Shown here: positions 8,369 through 17,383 of the stretch, piece after piece
How positions within the stretch are numbered: position 1 is the first letter of the stretch
Layout: each line of letters begins with the position of its first letter
Origin: Myxococcota bacterium
Lineage (GTDB): Bacteria; Myxococcota_A; UBA9160; UBA4427
Assembly (NCBI GenBank): GCA_030748735.1
Contig: JASMLK010000127.1
Location: 1 to 40,494 of the forward strand
Direction: 5' to 3'
DNA length: 40,494 nucleotides
The notes under the pieces: model-generated
What the model saw: only the letters and a program-made list of their open reading frames with translations
What the model was told of the DNA's origin: nothing
Databases searched by the model: none
Program-made: the position numbers and the translations under genes

Positions 8369-10513
8369 CTACTGCGCCCGCGCTTCCTGCACACGCTTGC
8401 CGCGAATCGCCTGTTCGATCACGTAGGCGCGAATCGCCGCGGCTTGCGCGCCGTCGAGTTCGTCGGCGAACGACGCCATGCCCCGCGCGCGCAGTCCGCC
8501 GCCGAGCACCACGTTGTCCCAACCCCGCTGATCGTGGAGCAGGGCGGAACCTCGCAGGTCGGGGATCAACAACCCCGACACCGCGTTCAAGCCGTGACAC
8601 CCCAGGCAGATCTCCTGATAGAGGTTGTGCCCCTCAGCGATCTGCTCGGCACTCGCCGTCTGCGCAGGCGGGTTGAACGCCACCACGGGCTTCCAGTCCA
8701 CTTCGGGCAGCTCACCCGTCGCACCGAGCTTGAAGGTCAGCACGCGACTCACGTTCGGCATGCTCTCGGGCTGGATGTACTCGCCGAAGACGAGGGCGAA
8801 CGCGCCCCCCCAACCGACGTTGATCGAAAGGTATTGCTCGCCGTCGAGCTCATAGGTCATCGCCGGGGCGACGACGCCCGTCTGGGTCGGGAACTCCCAG
8901 AGCAGCTTGCCGTCGTTGGCGCGGAAGGCCTTGAGTCTGGCGTCCGCCGTCCCCTGGAAGACCAGGTTGCCAGCCGTCGTGAGGGTGCCGCCATTCCACG
9001 CGCCGCTGTGTTCGACGCGCCAGGCTTCCTTCTGCGCCTTCGGGTCCCAGGCGACGAGACGACCCGCGATCAACGGCCGCAGGGCATCGCGTTCGGCCTG
9101 TTTGTCGGGAAGACCCGAAGTCGGGCCATCGATCCCCAGGTTCGCGACGCCGGGGCGATACACGAAACCCGCCGCCGGCTGTGCGTAGTTGGCGGGGATG
9201 TCGAGCACCGGGATGTACACCAACCCCGTCTGCGGGTTGAATGACATCGGATGCCAGTTGTGTCCACCGAGGTAGGACGGCATGAGGAGGAAGGTCTTGT
9301 TCTCGTAGCGCGCGCCCTCGGTTTCGACCGGGCGCCCCGTCTTCATGTCGACGTGCGACGCCCAGGTGATCGGGATGTAGTTGTTCGCCGAGAGCAAGCT
9401 GCCGTCGGTGCGGTCGAGGACGTAGAAGAAGCCGTTCTTCGGGGCCTGCATCAGCACCTTGCGCGTGCGGCCCTCGATTTCCATGTCGGCCAGGATGATG
9501 TGCTGGGTCGCGGTGTAGTCCCAGGTTTCACCCGGCGTCGTCTGGTAGTGCCAGACGTATTCGCCGCTGTCGGGCCGAAGGGCCACGATCGACGAAAGGA
9601 AGAGGTTGTCGCCGCCACCGGGCGAACGGATCTGCTGGTTCCACGGTGTGCCGTTGCCGACGCCGATGTAGAGCAGGTCGAGCTCGGGGTCGTACGCCAT
9701 GGCGTCCCACACCGTGCCACCGCCCCCGCCGAGCTTCCACCATTCGCCGTTCCAGGTGTCGGCGGCCATCTTCATGGCGTCGTTTTCGAAGCCCTTGGCG
9801 GGATCGCCCGGCACGGTGAAGAACTGCCAGAGACGCTCGCCGCTCGCGACGTCATAGGCCGCGATGAAACCGCGCACGCCGAATTCGGCACCGCCGTTCC
9901 CGATCAACACCTTGCCCTTGATGACGCGCGGTGCACCCGTGATCGTGTAGGGGAGCTTCGGGTCGACGGTGGCGACTTCCCAGTTCACCCCACCCGTGGC
10001 CGCGTCGAGGGCGACGAGTCGACCATCGAGGACGCCAACGAAGACCTGGCCCTGGTAGACCGCGACACCGCGGTTCACCACGTCGCAGCACGTATGCTTC
10101 GACTTGTCTTTCGCAACCTGCGGATCGTAGGACCAGAGCTTGCGACCGGTTCGCGCATCGAGGGCATGCACGATCGACCAGGCCGACGTCATGTACATGA
10201 CCCCGTCAACCACGATCGAAGTCGCTTCGATGCCGCGCTTGGTTTCGAGATCGAAGGACCACGCGAGCCCGAGGTCACCGACGTTGTCTTCGCGAATCTG
10301 ATCGAGGGGGCTGAAGCGCTGCTCGCTGTAGTTGCGGCCGTAGGACATCCAGCTTCCGGGCTCGGCGTCAGCGTTCAGCAGGCGATCGCTGTCCACCGCA
10401 GCCGCGGCCGGGCGGGGGCTCGACTCGGCCTCCGGTTGCGCTGCGCAGCCAAGCCATGCGCTCGCCCCAAGTACCAGAATGGCGGCCGCACCCATCATCC
10501 GAATTCGCTGCAT
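8369..10513 (-). CDS. PQQ-dependent quinohemoprotein alcohol dehydrogenase, predicted lipoprotein
   Basis: A 714-residue periplasmic enzyme oxidising alcohols with PQQ and passing electrons to its own cytochrome c domain. From the ATG at 10513 a signal peptide ends in WLGC, a lipobox, suggesting membrane anchoring. The adjacent cysteines of KHTCCD (142-143) form the PQQ-facing disulfide. Glu210 (GAEFGVRG), Asn287 (GVGNGTPW) and Asp332 (TWDYT) match the calcium ligands and catalytic Asp, with the same spacing as Comamonas-type enzymes. The heme motif CLGCH is at 636-640, with Met679 (GMASF) as probable axial ligand. An in-frame codon at 10591 is unlikely to be the start because the signal peptide fits 10513. 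Confidence 0.93.
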   Translation of the reverse strand: MQRIRMMGAAAILVLGASAWLGCAAQPEAESSPRPAAAAVDSDRLLNADAEPGSWMSYGRNYSEQRFSPLDQIREDNVGDLGLAWSFDLETKRGIEATSIVVDGVMYMTSAWSIVHALDARTGRKLWSYDPQVAKDKSKHTCCDVVNRGVAVYQGQVFVGVLDGRLVALDAATGGVNWEVATVDPKLPYTITGAPRVIKGKVLIGNGGAEFGVRGFIAAYDVASGERLWQFFTVPGDPAKGFENDAMKMAADTWNGEWWKLGGGGGTVWDAMAYDPELDLLYIGVGNGTPWNQQIRSPGGGDNLFLSSIVALRPDSGEYVWHYQTTPGETWDYTATQHIILADMEIEGRTRKVLMQAPKNGFFYVLDRTDGSLLSANNYIPITWASHVDMKTGRPVETEGARYENKTFLLMPSYLGGHNWHPMSFNPQTGLVYIPVLDIPANYAQPAAGFVYRPGVANLGIDGPTSGLPDKQAERDALRPLIAGRLVAWDPKAQKEAWRVEHSGAWNGGTLTTAGNLVFQGTADARLKAFRANDGKLLWEFPTQTGVVAPAMTYELDGEQYLSINVGWGGAFALVFGEYIQPESMPNVSRVLTFKLGATGELPEVDWKPVVAFNPPAQTASAEQIAEGHNLYQEICLGCHGLNAVSGLLIPDLRGSALLHDQRGWDNVVLGGGLRARGMASFADELDGAQAAAIRAYVIEQAIRGKRVQEARAQ

Positions 10514-10664
10514 CGTCCCGTCCACGTTCGTTGAAGCGTCGTTCAGTTCGAGACGCAGGAGCGTACATGAAACCGAGGCAGACGGTCTCACGCTCCTCGA
10601 TCACTGGCCGCGGGACTTCGTGCTGCGATCGTTGCAGCCCGCGCGATCTGATCGGGCTAACCGA

Positions 10665-12215
10665 TCAGGTCGCCGACCAGCTCGCCAGCAGGTGCCGCTC
10701 CGCCTCGAGGGGTTTGCGCGTGAGCGAGATGCGGCGGCCGAACACCATCGTATTGCGATGGTCGCGGTCGTAGTAGGACCAGGCGGGGAGTCGCCGATGC
10801 CCCGGCAGGCCATCGCGCGCGAACTGCGCCCAGGCGCGCTGCATCTTTCGCGACAGCTGCACCGCGACCGGGCTGAAGCCGGCCAGCGAAAGCACCAGCG
10901 GATGCGACACCGCTCCGAACACGAACGGAATGTCGAGCCCGTGGCACGCGCCAAGCGCGCGTCGCATGGCCGCAGGGCGCCAGGCGAACAGGTAGTGATG
11001 CGCTGTGCCACCGCCTTCGACCTGGGCGTCGGCCAGCGCAGCCGCGGGATAGTGGAACATCCGCGCCGACTGGAAGGCCGTCCACACCTGCATCGGGTCA
11101 CGCGAATCGATGCGCGCCGACAACACGTCGCGCAACTCGCGCAGCGCCTTGCGATGCGGAGGCGCCCCGGGGAAAGCGCCGAGCGCTTCGTCGAAGCGTT
11201 GGGCCAGGCCTTCCTCGCCAAAACCGCGGGGCCCCGGGTCGATCAGGCGAAATAGTCGCCACTCGTCGAGGGTCGAGCCGATCATGAGTGAGATGTCACG
11301 CGTTGCGCCTGCGCGCACCGCGTCGATCGGTTGTTCGGTGATCACGTCACCGTCGACCATGGGTACGAACACCATCATCCGGCGCATGTTCGACGTCTCG
11401 GCCATCACGCTGGCCTGCGCGCGCAGGATGTCGTTCATCGGAATGCGACCGAGGGCATCGATCGTGTGTGACGGTCCACCGAGCGCGCGAAGGAAGGCGT
11501 TGGCGACGTCCTGCGCTTCGGCCCGCTCGATCACCTGATCGGCGGCTCCGCTCATCGGGATCGCCTTGTGGAACAGGGCCCGCGCACGCGGGGAACCGAG
11601 CAGCGCACCGATACTCATGCCACCCGCCGACTGCCCGAAGACCGTGACGTTGCCCGAATCGCCACCGAAGAGGTCGATGTGGTCCCGCACCCATTCGAGC
11701 GCGGCGATCTGGTCTCGCACGCCGAGGTTGGTGCTTTCTTCGAAGCCCTCGCCGAGCACGCTCCCCAGATGCGCGTAGCCCAGCGGTCCGAGGCGGTAGT
11801 TGATCGTCACGACCACCACGTCGCGGCGCTTCGCGAGGTCGTGGCCGTTGTAGATCCCGGTACTCCCGGAGCCGACCATGAAGCCGCCGCCGTGGATCCA
11901 CACCATCACCGGCCGCCGTGCACCGTCGAGCCCGGGCGTCCAGACATTGAGCGAGAGACAGTCGTCGGCAGACTGGACGCCAGCTGCGCTGATCCAACCG
12001 AACCACGGCAGGGAGTACTGCGGTGCTGCCGGGCCGTGCTCGACCGCTTCGTGAACTCCCGACCACGGTTCAGGCGCGACCGGCGGCCGGAAGCGGTACG
12101 GCCCCTCCGGCGCACGGGCAAAGCGAATGCCCTTGAAGCAACGGATGCCGCCGGACTCACTCCCGCGAAGCCGGCCATAGCGGGTTTCTACTGCGCGATT
12201 CACTTCGACTCTCAC
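10665..12215 (-). CDS. Type B carboxylesterase
   Basis: An alpha/beta hydrolase of the carboxylesterase/cholinesterase family that cleaves carboxylic esters. Counting from a TTG at 12266, the oxyanion motif HGGG is at 125-128, the nucleophile Ser213 lies in FGQSAGG, Glu335 is in GSTLDEWR and His442 in CHGLDIPFVF, so the triad is complete. No signal peptide is evident. The start is uncertain: TTG 12266, GTG 12215 (used here) and GTG 12203 are all possible, and homology begins around VETRYGRLRG just after them. The quinoprotein gene follows on the same strand about 150 bases downstream. An ester-to-alcohol route linking the two is inference. Confidence 0.9.
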   Translation of the reverse strand: MRVEVNRAVETRYGRLRGSESGGIRCFKGIRFARAPEGPYRFRPPVAPEPWSGVHEAVEHGPAAPQYSLPWFGWISAAGVQSADDCLSLNVWTPGLDGARRPVMVWIHGGGFMVGSGSTGIYNGHDLAKRRDVVVVTINYRLGPLGYAHLGSVLGEGFEESTNLGVRDQIAALEWVRDHIDLFGGDSGNVTVFGQSAGGMSIGALLGSPRARALFHKAIPMSGAADQVIERAEAQDVANAFLRALGGPSHTIDALGRIPMNDILRAQASVMAETSNMRRMMVFVPMVDGDVITEQPIDAVRAGATRDISLMIGSTLDEWRLFRLIDPGPRGFGEEGLAQRFDEALGAFPGAPPHRKALRELRDVLSARIDSRDPMQVWTAFQSARMFHYPAAALADAQVEGGGTAHHYLFAWRPAAMRRALGACHGLDIPFVFGAVSHPLVLSLAGFSPVAVQLSRKMQRAWAQFARDGLPGHRRLPAWSYYDRDHRNTMVFGRRISLTRKPLEAERHLLASWSAT

Positions 12216-12334
12216 CCCTGAGGCCGGAACCCTACCGCCGGATCTCTCGTTGCGCTCGAAACGCAAGCCACGCGCAGTTCAGCGTCCCGGCCCAGGACTC
12301 CCGCAGACTGGACCAGGCGGCACACCCCGATCCA

Positions 12335-13507
12335 TCACCGCACCCTGCGCGACTGAGTCTCGAACGCAGGCAACACCTCGCGCTCGAGCAAGCCGACGAT
12401 CTCACGTGTAAAACGCGCGGCCCCGCGTTCGTTCAAGTGAAAGAGGTCGAGGTAGTCAGCCATCGTGTACGGGACGGCGTCGTCGAGGGGCAGGCCGAAC
12501 ACCCCTTTGCGGCGCGCCTGCTCGGCCGCGAACGCCCGAAACGCTTCTTCGGTTCCCGGTTGTGAAACGCGCTTGCCGATCCCGTGAACGGGACACTCCG
12601 CGATCACGACGCGAACGCCAGCAGCCACCAGGTCGTCGATCGAGCGTTCTAGCCAGGCCATCTGCGCGGTCACCTGGGGACCATCGCGGACCTCCTTGAA
12701 CCAGGCGAGTTGCAGCGGCCAACGCTGCTGGTGGGGCAGGACGCGCGAAAGCAGCGCCCGCTCTCGCTTCGCTGCCAATCGCGCCGGGCCCGCTTCGCCC
12801 AGGACCGGTGTACCGAGCAGCTGGACCCGACGCTTGCCTTCGAGCCGCGCATCGAGGGCGAACTCACGAAGCCCGTTGGCCCCCGCGCGCCCGAGGTTGT
12901 CGCGAAAGCGATAGAGATTCGACAGCTGTGCGGTGGCGATTCGATAGGCCGCTTCGCGGTGTTCGAATAGCCAGGCGAAGCCGCCGACTTCGACCAGGGG
13001 CATCAGGGTCGAAAGCCTCGCCGTCGACTTCGCGGGGAGCGGTTCGAGGCGCACGGGACGGTGGGTGTCGACGTGGGACATCGTAAGGACCGCAACATCG
13101 ATCCCCGCGTCGATCAAGTCGGGCACGAGGGCGTGCACCGTCGCGGGGTCCTGCAGGGCGTGGGATAGCTGGGCAAACGCGACCCCCTCCATCGCCTCCT
13201 CGGCCCATTCACGAAGAAAGCCCGTGTGACCGCGACTCGAACCGAGGATACCGACACGGATGGCGTCCTCGCGCGCGGCCACGCGCGCAAGTTCGGCGCG
13301 ATCGCGCGTCACCCCCCAGTAGACACTCTGTTCCGGTCGAACACGCGAGACGAGCGCCGACCAGGGAAACCACGCACTCACCACCACGGCGTCCAACACG
13401 ATCACCAGGACGAGCGCGAGCAAGCCCGCCACGGGTGCACCCGCCCAACGCGAACGTCTGGCTTCAGAACTGGAAATAGATGAACGGCTGTCCAATCTGT
13501 TCTCCAA
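12335..13507 (-). CDS. AlgJ/DltD-like SGNH-fold protein, partner of the MBOAT acyltransferase
   Basis: A membrane-anchored protein with one N-terminal transmembrane helix (about residues 26-48) and an extracytoplasmic SGNH-like domain. GSSRGHTG at 89-96 replaces the usual GDS block and DLFHLNERGA near residue 355 supplies the Asp-His pair. Proteins of this kind take acetyl or other acyl groups delivered by an MBOAT protein and transfer or remove them on an exported polymer. It lies directly downstream of the MBOAT gene. The longest frame starts at a TTG (13507) and overlaps that gene by 44 bases; a GTG at 13432 would remove the overlap but lose the residues before the helix. Family detail is moderate confidence. 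Confidence 0.78.
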   Translation of the reverse strand: MENRLDSRSSISSSEARRSRWAGAPVAGLLALVLVIVLDAVVVSAWFPWSALVSRVRPEQSVYWGVTRDRAELARVAAREDAIRVGILGSSRGHTGFLREWAEEAMEGVAFAQLSHALQDPATVHALVPDLIDAGIDVAVLTMSHVDTHRPVRLEPLPAKSTARLSTLMPLVEVGGFAWLFEHREAAYRIATAQLSNLYRFRDNLGRAGANGLREFALDARLEGKRRVQLLGTPVLGEAGPARLAAKRERALLSRVLPHQQRWPLQLAWFKEVRDGPQVTAQMAWLERSIDDLVAAGVRVVIAECPVHGIGKRVSQPGTEEAFRAFAAEQARRKGVFGLPLDDAVPYTMADYLDLFHLNERGAARFTREIVGLLEREVLPAFETQSRRVR

Positions 13508-14870
13508 CCACGATGATGCCGAGAGCGAGCCCGGCGTAGACGCTGGCGCGAGCGGGGACGGGGAGTCTCACGACCGCGTCGAGATCGCCGGTCCAGCGCT
13601 GTGCGATCTGGAAGACGATGAGGGGCGCAAGCAGGCAGACGAATGGCGCGGCCCACTCCGACGCCATTCCCATTTCGAAGGGGCCGAGCAACCGCGCCAG
13701 GAGCGCACCGATGTGCGCGAGACTCTCGGCGCGGAAGAAGAGCCAGCCCAACGCCACGAACTGGAACCAGGCTAGACAGGCCAGCGCGGCGCGCCATCCA
13801 ACCAGGGGGCCCGCCTCACTTCGCGTTTGCCGCCAGGCGCGATGCACCATCAACAAGATCCCGTGATACGCCCCCCACAACACGAACGGCCAGGCGGCGC
13901 CGTGCCAGAGACCACCAATCGCCATGGTGAGAAACAGATTGCGCCACGTCTTCGCAGCACCGCTGCGATTGCCGCCCAGCGAGATGTAGAGATAGTCACG
14001 CAACCAGGTCGAAAGACTGATGTGCCAACGCCGCCAGAACTCGGCGGGGTTGCGGGCCGCGTACGGGATGTCGAAGTTCAACATCAATTCGAAGCCCATC
14101 ATGCGCGCGATCCCTCGCGCGATGTCGCTGTAGCCGGAGAAGTCGCAGTAGATCTGCCACGCGAACGCCCAGGTCGCGATCACGATCTCGCCCGAAGTCG
14201 GGTCGGAGCCCGGGCGATACACCGCGTCCACGATCACCGCCAGGTTGTCGGCGATCACGACCTTCTTGAAGTAGCCCCAGAGCACGAGCCACACGCCCGA
14301 GTTGAAACCCGCCGACTCGATGCGCCGCGGCATTTCGATCTGGGGAAGCAGGCGCTTCGCCCGCTCGATCGGGCCCGCCACGAGTTGCGGAAAGAACGCC
14401 ACGAACAGCGCGAAGTCGAGCAGGCTACGCGTCGGTTCGAGGCGTCCGCGATAGATGTCGAGCGTGTAGCTCAGCGTCTGGAACGTGTAGAAGGAGATGC
14501 CAACCGGGAGCACGACGTCGAGGGTGAAGGCCGAAACCGTCAGGCCGAAGGCCCCGGCCAGATCGCTGAAGCCGGACGCAAAGAAGCCCGCGTACTTGAA
14601 GAAGCCGAGGATCCCGAGGTTCACGAGCAGGCTCAGCGTCACCAGTCGCCGGCGCACGACGGGGTCTCGACCGTCAGCGAGGAACCGCCCTACGGCGAAG
14701 TCGACGCCGGTCGAAAGCGCCAGCAGCGCGACGAAACGCGGGTCCCAGGCGGCGTAGAAGACGTAGCTGGCCACCAGTAATAGGGCGTTCTGCGCGCGAT
14801 GGGGAAGGGCCGCGTAGAGCGCGAGAACCAGCAGGAAGAAGAGCGCAAATTCGAGTGATGCGAAGCCCAC
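13464..14870 (-). CDS. MBOAT family membrane-bound O-acyltransferase (AlgI-like)
   Basis: A polytopic membrane enzyme that passes acyl groups across the membrane for O-acylation of a polysaccharide or other surface polymer. It has about ten hydrophobic segments, the conserved block FPQLVAGPIER, DFSGYSDIARG, NPAEFWRRWHISL and the catalytic histidine in GGLWHGAAW (His323 from this start). The GTG at 14870 gives the canonical AlgI N-terminus (a Ser-Leu-Glu-Phe motif just before the first helix). The longer frame from a TTG at 14930 adds 20 unconserved residues. The SGNH protein overlapping its 3' end is the expected partner. Which polymer is modified is unknown. Confidence 0.92.
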   Translation of the reverse strand: MGFASLEFALFFLLVLALYAALPHRAQNALLLVASYVFYAAWDPRFVALLALSTGVDFAVGRFLADGRDPVVRRRLVTLSLLVNLGILGFFKYAGFFASGFSDLAGAFGLTVSAFTLDVVLPVGISFYTFQTLSYTLDIYRGRLEPTRSLLDFALFVAFFPQLVAGPIERAKRLLPQIEMPRRIESAGFNSGVWLVLWGYFKKVVIADNLAVIVDAVYRPGSDPTSGEIVIATWAFAWQIYCDFSGYSDIARGIARMMGFELMLNFDIPYAARNPAEFWRRWHISLSTWLRDYLYISLGGNRSGAAKTWRNLFLTMAIGGLWHGAAWPFVLWGAYHGILLMVHRAWRQTRSEAGPLVGWRAALACLAWFQFVALGWLFFRAESLAHIGALLARLLGPFEMGMASEWAAPFVCLLAPLIVFQIAQRWTGDLDAVVRLPVPARASVYAGLALGIIVVGEQIGQPFIYFQF

Positions 14871-14999
14871 AGGGCGCTTTTCGGACCTCCGGGAGTGAAC
14901 CGAGACGCCGTGATCCAGGCTCGGCGTCAATCGCAGCAGCGGTTCGACCGAACCGGGCTCCGTGGGCTCTGGTGCGGGCGGATCGCGCGGCGGGCGAGA

Positions 15000-15060
15000 C
15001 TAGCCCGGATGATTCATGAACATCCGTCGCAGTAGGATGTTCATGAATCATGCGGGCTAG
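15000..15060. repeat. Long inverted repeat, REP or MITE-like
   Basis: Two 26-base arms (15000-15025 and 15035-15060) are reverse complements except for one position, separated by a 9-base loop (GTCGCAGTA). Each arm contains GATTCATGAACATCC or its complement, and the outer ends read CTAGCCCG/CGGGCTAG. The element lies in the 346-base gap between the divergent MBOAT and START genes, so it cannot be a terminator for either. The core is richer in A+T than the surroundings, consistent with an inserted element. No flanking direct repeat is obvious. Nothing else recognisable is present in 14871-15216. Confidence 0.9.
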
Positions 15061-15216
15061 GCCATTGGTGGGCGCCGGAATCAGTGCTGTGGAGGCCCTC
15101 GTGCCGGTGAGTCGCGCAAGAAACCTGGTGAACGACCGTTCGCAAACCTCGAATCCGAGGCTAGACTGGGCCTTGTCCGAGCGCGGCCGAGACCGCGCGC
15201 CACACGGAGTCGCCCG

Positions 15217-15921
15217 ATGCCCCAGTCGTTCCGCGCCCGGTTGTCCGTCCCCGCTTCGCTCCTCGCCGCCGCAGCCCTGTCGTTCACCATGGCTGCGGTA
15301 CACGCTCCGCCCGCCACGGCCGGGGCGCTACCCGATGTCGCTGCCCGCGAGCCGGGCTGGAAGCACTATGGCACCAGCGACGCCGGCGAACGCGACTACG
15401 TCATGTACACCCGCAAACCTGCGGGCTCGGCTTTTTCGGCGTATCGCCTCGAAGCGGAGTTCGACGCGCCGATCGACATCGTTGCCGCCGCGGCGACCAA
15501 GCACATGATCGACCCGGAAAACCGTCAGCGGAACATGGACAAGACGGTCCTCGAACGAGACGAGTTCGGCGCGCTGATTCACAGCCACATCTACATCAGT
15601 GCACCGTTCGTGGCCGACCGCGATGTGGTGACCCGCGTCGACTTCCTATCCGACCCCGCTTCGAAGACACACACGCTTCGCTGGCGCGCGACCGACGAGG
15701 GCCCGCCGCCGAAGAGTGGCGTCATTCGACTCGACCGTTCCGATGGGTCGTGGACGTTCATCGCCGGACCGAACGGCACGACGCGCGCCATCTACATGAG
15801 CCACACCGAGATCGCCGGATCGTTGCCCGCCTGGATCCTCAACGGCTTCATGAGCGACAGCATGGTGCACAGCATCACGGGCCTGCGGCAGGCGGTAGAG
15901 CGCGAACTCGCCAGCCGCTGA
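15217..15921 (+). CDS. Exported START/SRPBCC-like lipid-binding domain protein
   Basis: A 234-residue protein with a Sec signal peptide (basic start, hydrophobic residues 12-28, probable cleavage near TATAGA). The mature part resembles START-domain proteins, with YRLEAEFDAPIDIVAAAATKH, RDVVTRVDF and a C-terminal helix carrying LPAWILNGFMSDSMVHSITGLRQAVE. Such domains hold a lipid or other hydrophobic ligand in a cavity, so periplasmic lipid handling is likely. ATG 15217 follows ACGGAG. It is transcribed divergently from MBOAT and stands alone. The exact ligand cannot be told from sequence. Confidence 0.8.
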   Translation: MPQSFRARLSVPASLLAAAALSFTMAAVHAPPATAGALPDVAAREPGWKHYGTSDAGERDYVMYTRKPAGSAFSAYRLEAEFDAPIDIVAAAATKHMIDPENRQRNMDKTVLERDEFGALIHSHIYISAPFVADRDVVTRVDFLSDPASKTHTLRWRATDEGPPPKSGVIRLDRSDGSWTFIAGPNGTTRAIYMSHTEIAGSLPAWILNGFMSDSMVHSITGLRQAVERELASR

Positions 15922-15968
15922 GCGCGAGGCCGTTGCAAGCGATCGTCAGGTCACGTTGATTTTCGCGC

Positions 15969-17195
15969 TCAGCGCACCGCCGCGCGCGGTCGGCGCTGCA
16001 ATGCGATCAATGCGGTGAGCCCGATTGCAAACAACCCCATGCAAACCATGAAGAGGCTCGCGTAAGACCCGGTCGCGTCTCGCAGCGCCCCGCCCACCAT
16101 CGGCAAGCCGAACCCGAAGGGCAGCATCATCAGGTTGCCCAGGCCCATGGATCGGCCGAGGCTCGCCGCACCGAAGCGCTGCGCGAGCAACTGCCCCAGC
16201 ACGGGCAACAAGCCCCCCGACGCGATTCCGCTCAGCATCAGCATGCTCGCCCCGGGGACCAGACCGAAGCCTGCGCTCATCACCCCGAACGCAACCAACT
16301 GGACGGCCAGGATGCCGATCAGGATCTGCGCGGCGGGCCTGCGATCGGCCAGGGCACCGAGGCCCAGGGTGCCCAGCAACATCAAACCCTGCATGGCACC
16401 GACCAGCGTGCCGGCAAGTCGCGTCGTGGCACCGAGATCGACCAGGTAGGGCGCGATGTGAGCCGCGAAGCCCGCAGTGGTCCCGAAGCCGACGCCCATC
16501 ACCAGGGCGATCAGGCGAAACTCGATCGAGGCGATGAGTCGTTTCGGCGTCCACTCCTCGTCGTCCTGCGCGGGCGCCTCGGTCGCCGACCGGGATGCAT
16601 CGGATTCATCTACCGCGGTGGACTTCGAAGCGAGGTCGGCGGGGATTCCGAACCAGACGGCCGGCAGGCCGATCGCCAGGAAAGCAGCGCCGAAGCACTG
16701 CAGCGTGGTTCGCCAATCCCAGGCGTCGAGGGTGAAACCGGCGAGCAACGAAAACAACATGCCGCCAACCGGAACACCGAGGTTGGCGATCCCCAATGCG
16801 CGGCCTCGACCTGCTTCGGCTGTCTTGCCCACCACGGCCGCAGTCGTGAGGGGCCCGAGCATCGGAATCCCGACCCCGGTCATCACGCAGAGCAGGGCGA
16901 GCATGCCGAGGCTCGTCGCCTGGGAGGCCAGCAGCACTGCCGTCGAGATGATCGCGCAGCCCGTGAACATCACCTTGCGAGGCGAGCCGCGATCGAGCCA
17001 GTTGCCAACGGGCACGCCACACATCGCCAGGGTGAGCGTGATCAGTGAGATCCCGACACTCACCTGCAGGTTCGATGCGTCGAACGCTTCGGTCAGCGGG
17101 CGTACGAACAGGCTGAACGCCCCGACGGTTCCGCCGATCGCCAGGCCCTGCCCGAGAAAGGTGGCGAAGACGACCCCAAGGGTTCGACGATCCAT
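15969..17195 (-). CDS. Major facilitator superfamily transporter
   Basis: A 12-helix transporter of about 408 residues with the usual two six-helix halves joined by a charged cytoplasmic loop (about 190-225, rich in Asp, Glu and Ser). The loop between helices 2 and 3 reads GNWLDRGSPRKVMF, matching MFS motif A. Its pattern of small residues resembles monocarboxylate/oxalate-formate type carriers, but the substrate is not determinable. Start ATG 17195 gives a typical short N-terminus (MDRRTLGVV); a GTG at 17252 would add 19 residues. Neither has a strong ribosome site. It has no co-transcribed neighbour. Confidence 0.88.
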   Translation of the reverse strand: MDRRTLGVVFATFLGQGLAIGGTVGAFSLFVRPLTEAFDASNLQVSVGISLITLTLAMCGVPVGNWLDRGSPRKVMFTGCAIISTAVLLASQATSLGMLALLCVMTGVGIPMLGPLTTAAVVGKTAEAGRGRALGIANLGVPVGGMLFSLLAGFTLDAWDWRTTLQCFGAAFLAIGLPAVWFGIPADLASKSTAVDESDASRSATEAPAQDDEEWTPKRLIASIEFRLIALVMGVGFGTTAGFAAHIAPYLVDLGATTRLAGTLVGAMQGLMLLGTLGLGALADRRPAAQILIGILAVQLVAFGVMSAGFGLVPGASMLMLSGIASGGLLPVLGQLLAQRFGAASLGRSMGLGNLMMLPFGFGLPMVGGALRDATGSYASLFMVCMGLFAIGLTALIALQRRPRAAVR

Positions 17196-17383
17196 GTAGG
17201 AGGAGACTCGGGTGAGCGCCGAACGGGTGACGCAGCCTGCATGCCGCGTCACGCAATCGACGTGGACCGGCAGCGGTCGCGAGATCGAAGGCGAATTCGA
17301 AGGGCGCCGAGCTTAGCGCCCACCCACCCGCCACGCGCGGACGCGGCACAGACACGAGCACGGCGCGCGCCCGTGTTCCGCGA

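Noticed and set aside
6888-8600. 570-codon frame opposite the CoA transferase
   Set aside because: The plus strand encodes a well-conserved enzyme; the antisense frame has an Arg/Asp-rich composition without motifs.
17253-17383. Search for a gene or operator between the MFS and HDOD genes
   Set aside because: Only short GC-rich sequence is present, with no convincing frame, palindrome or terminator.
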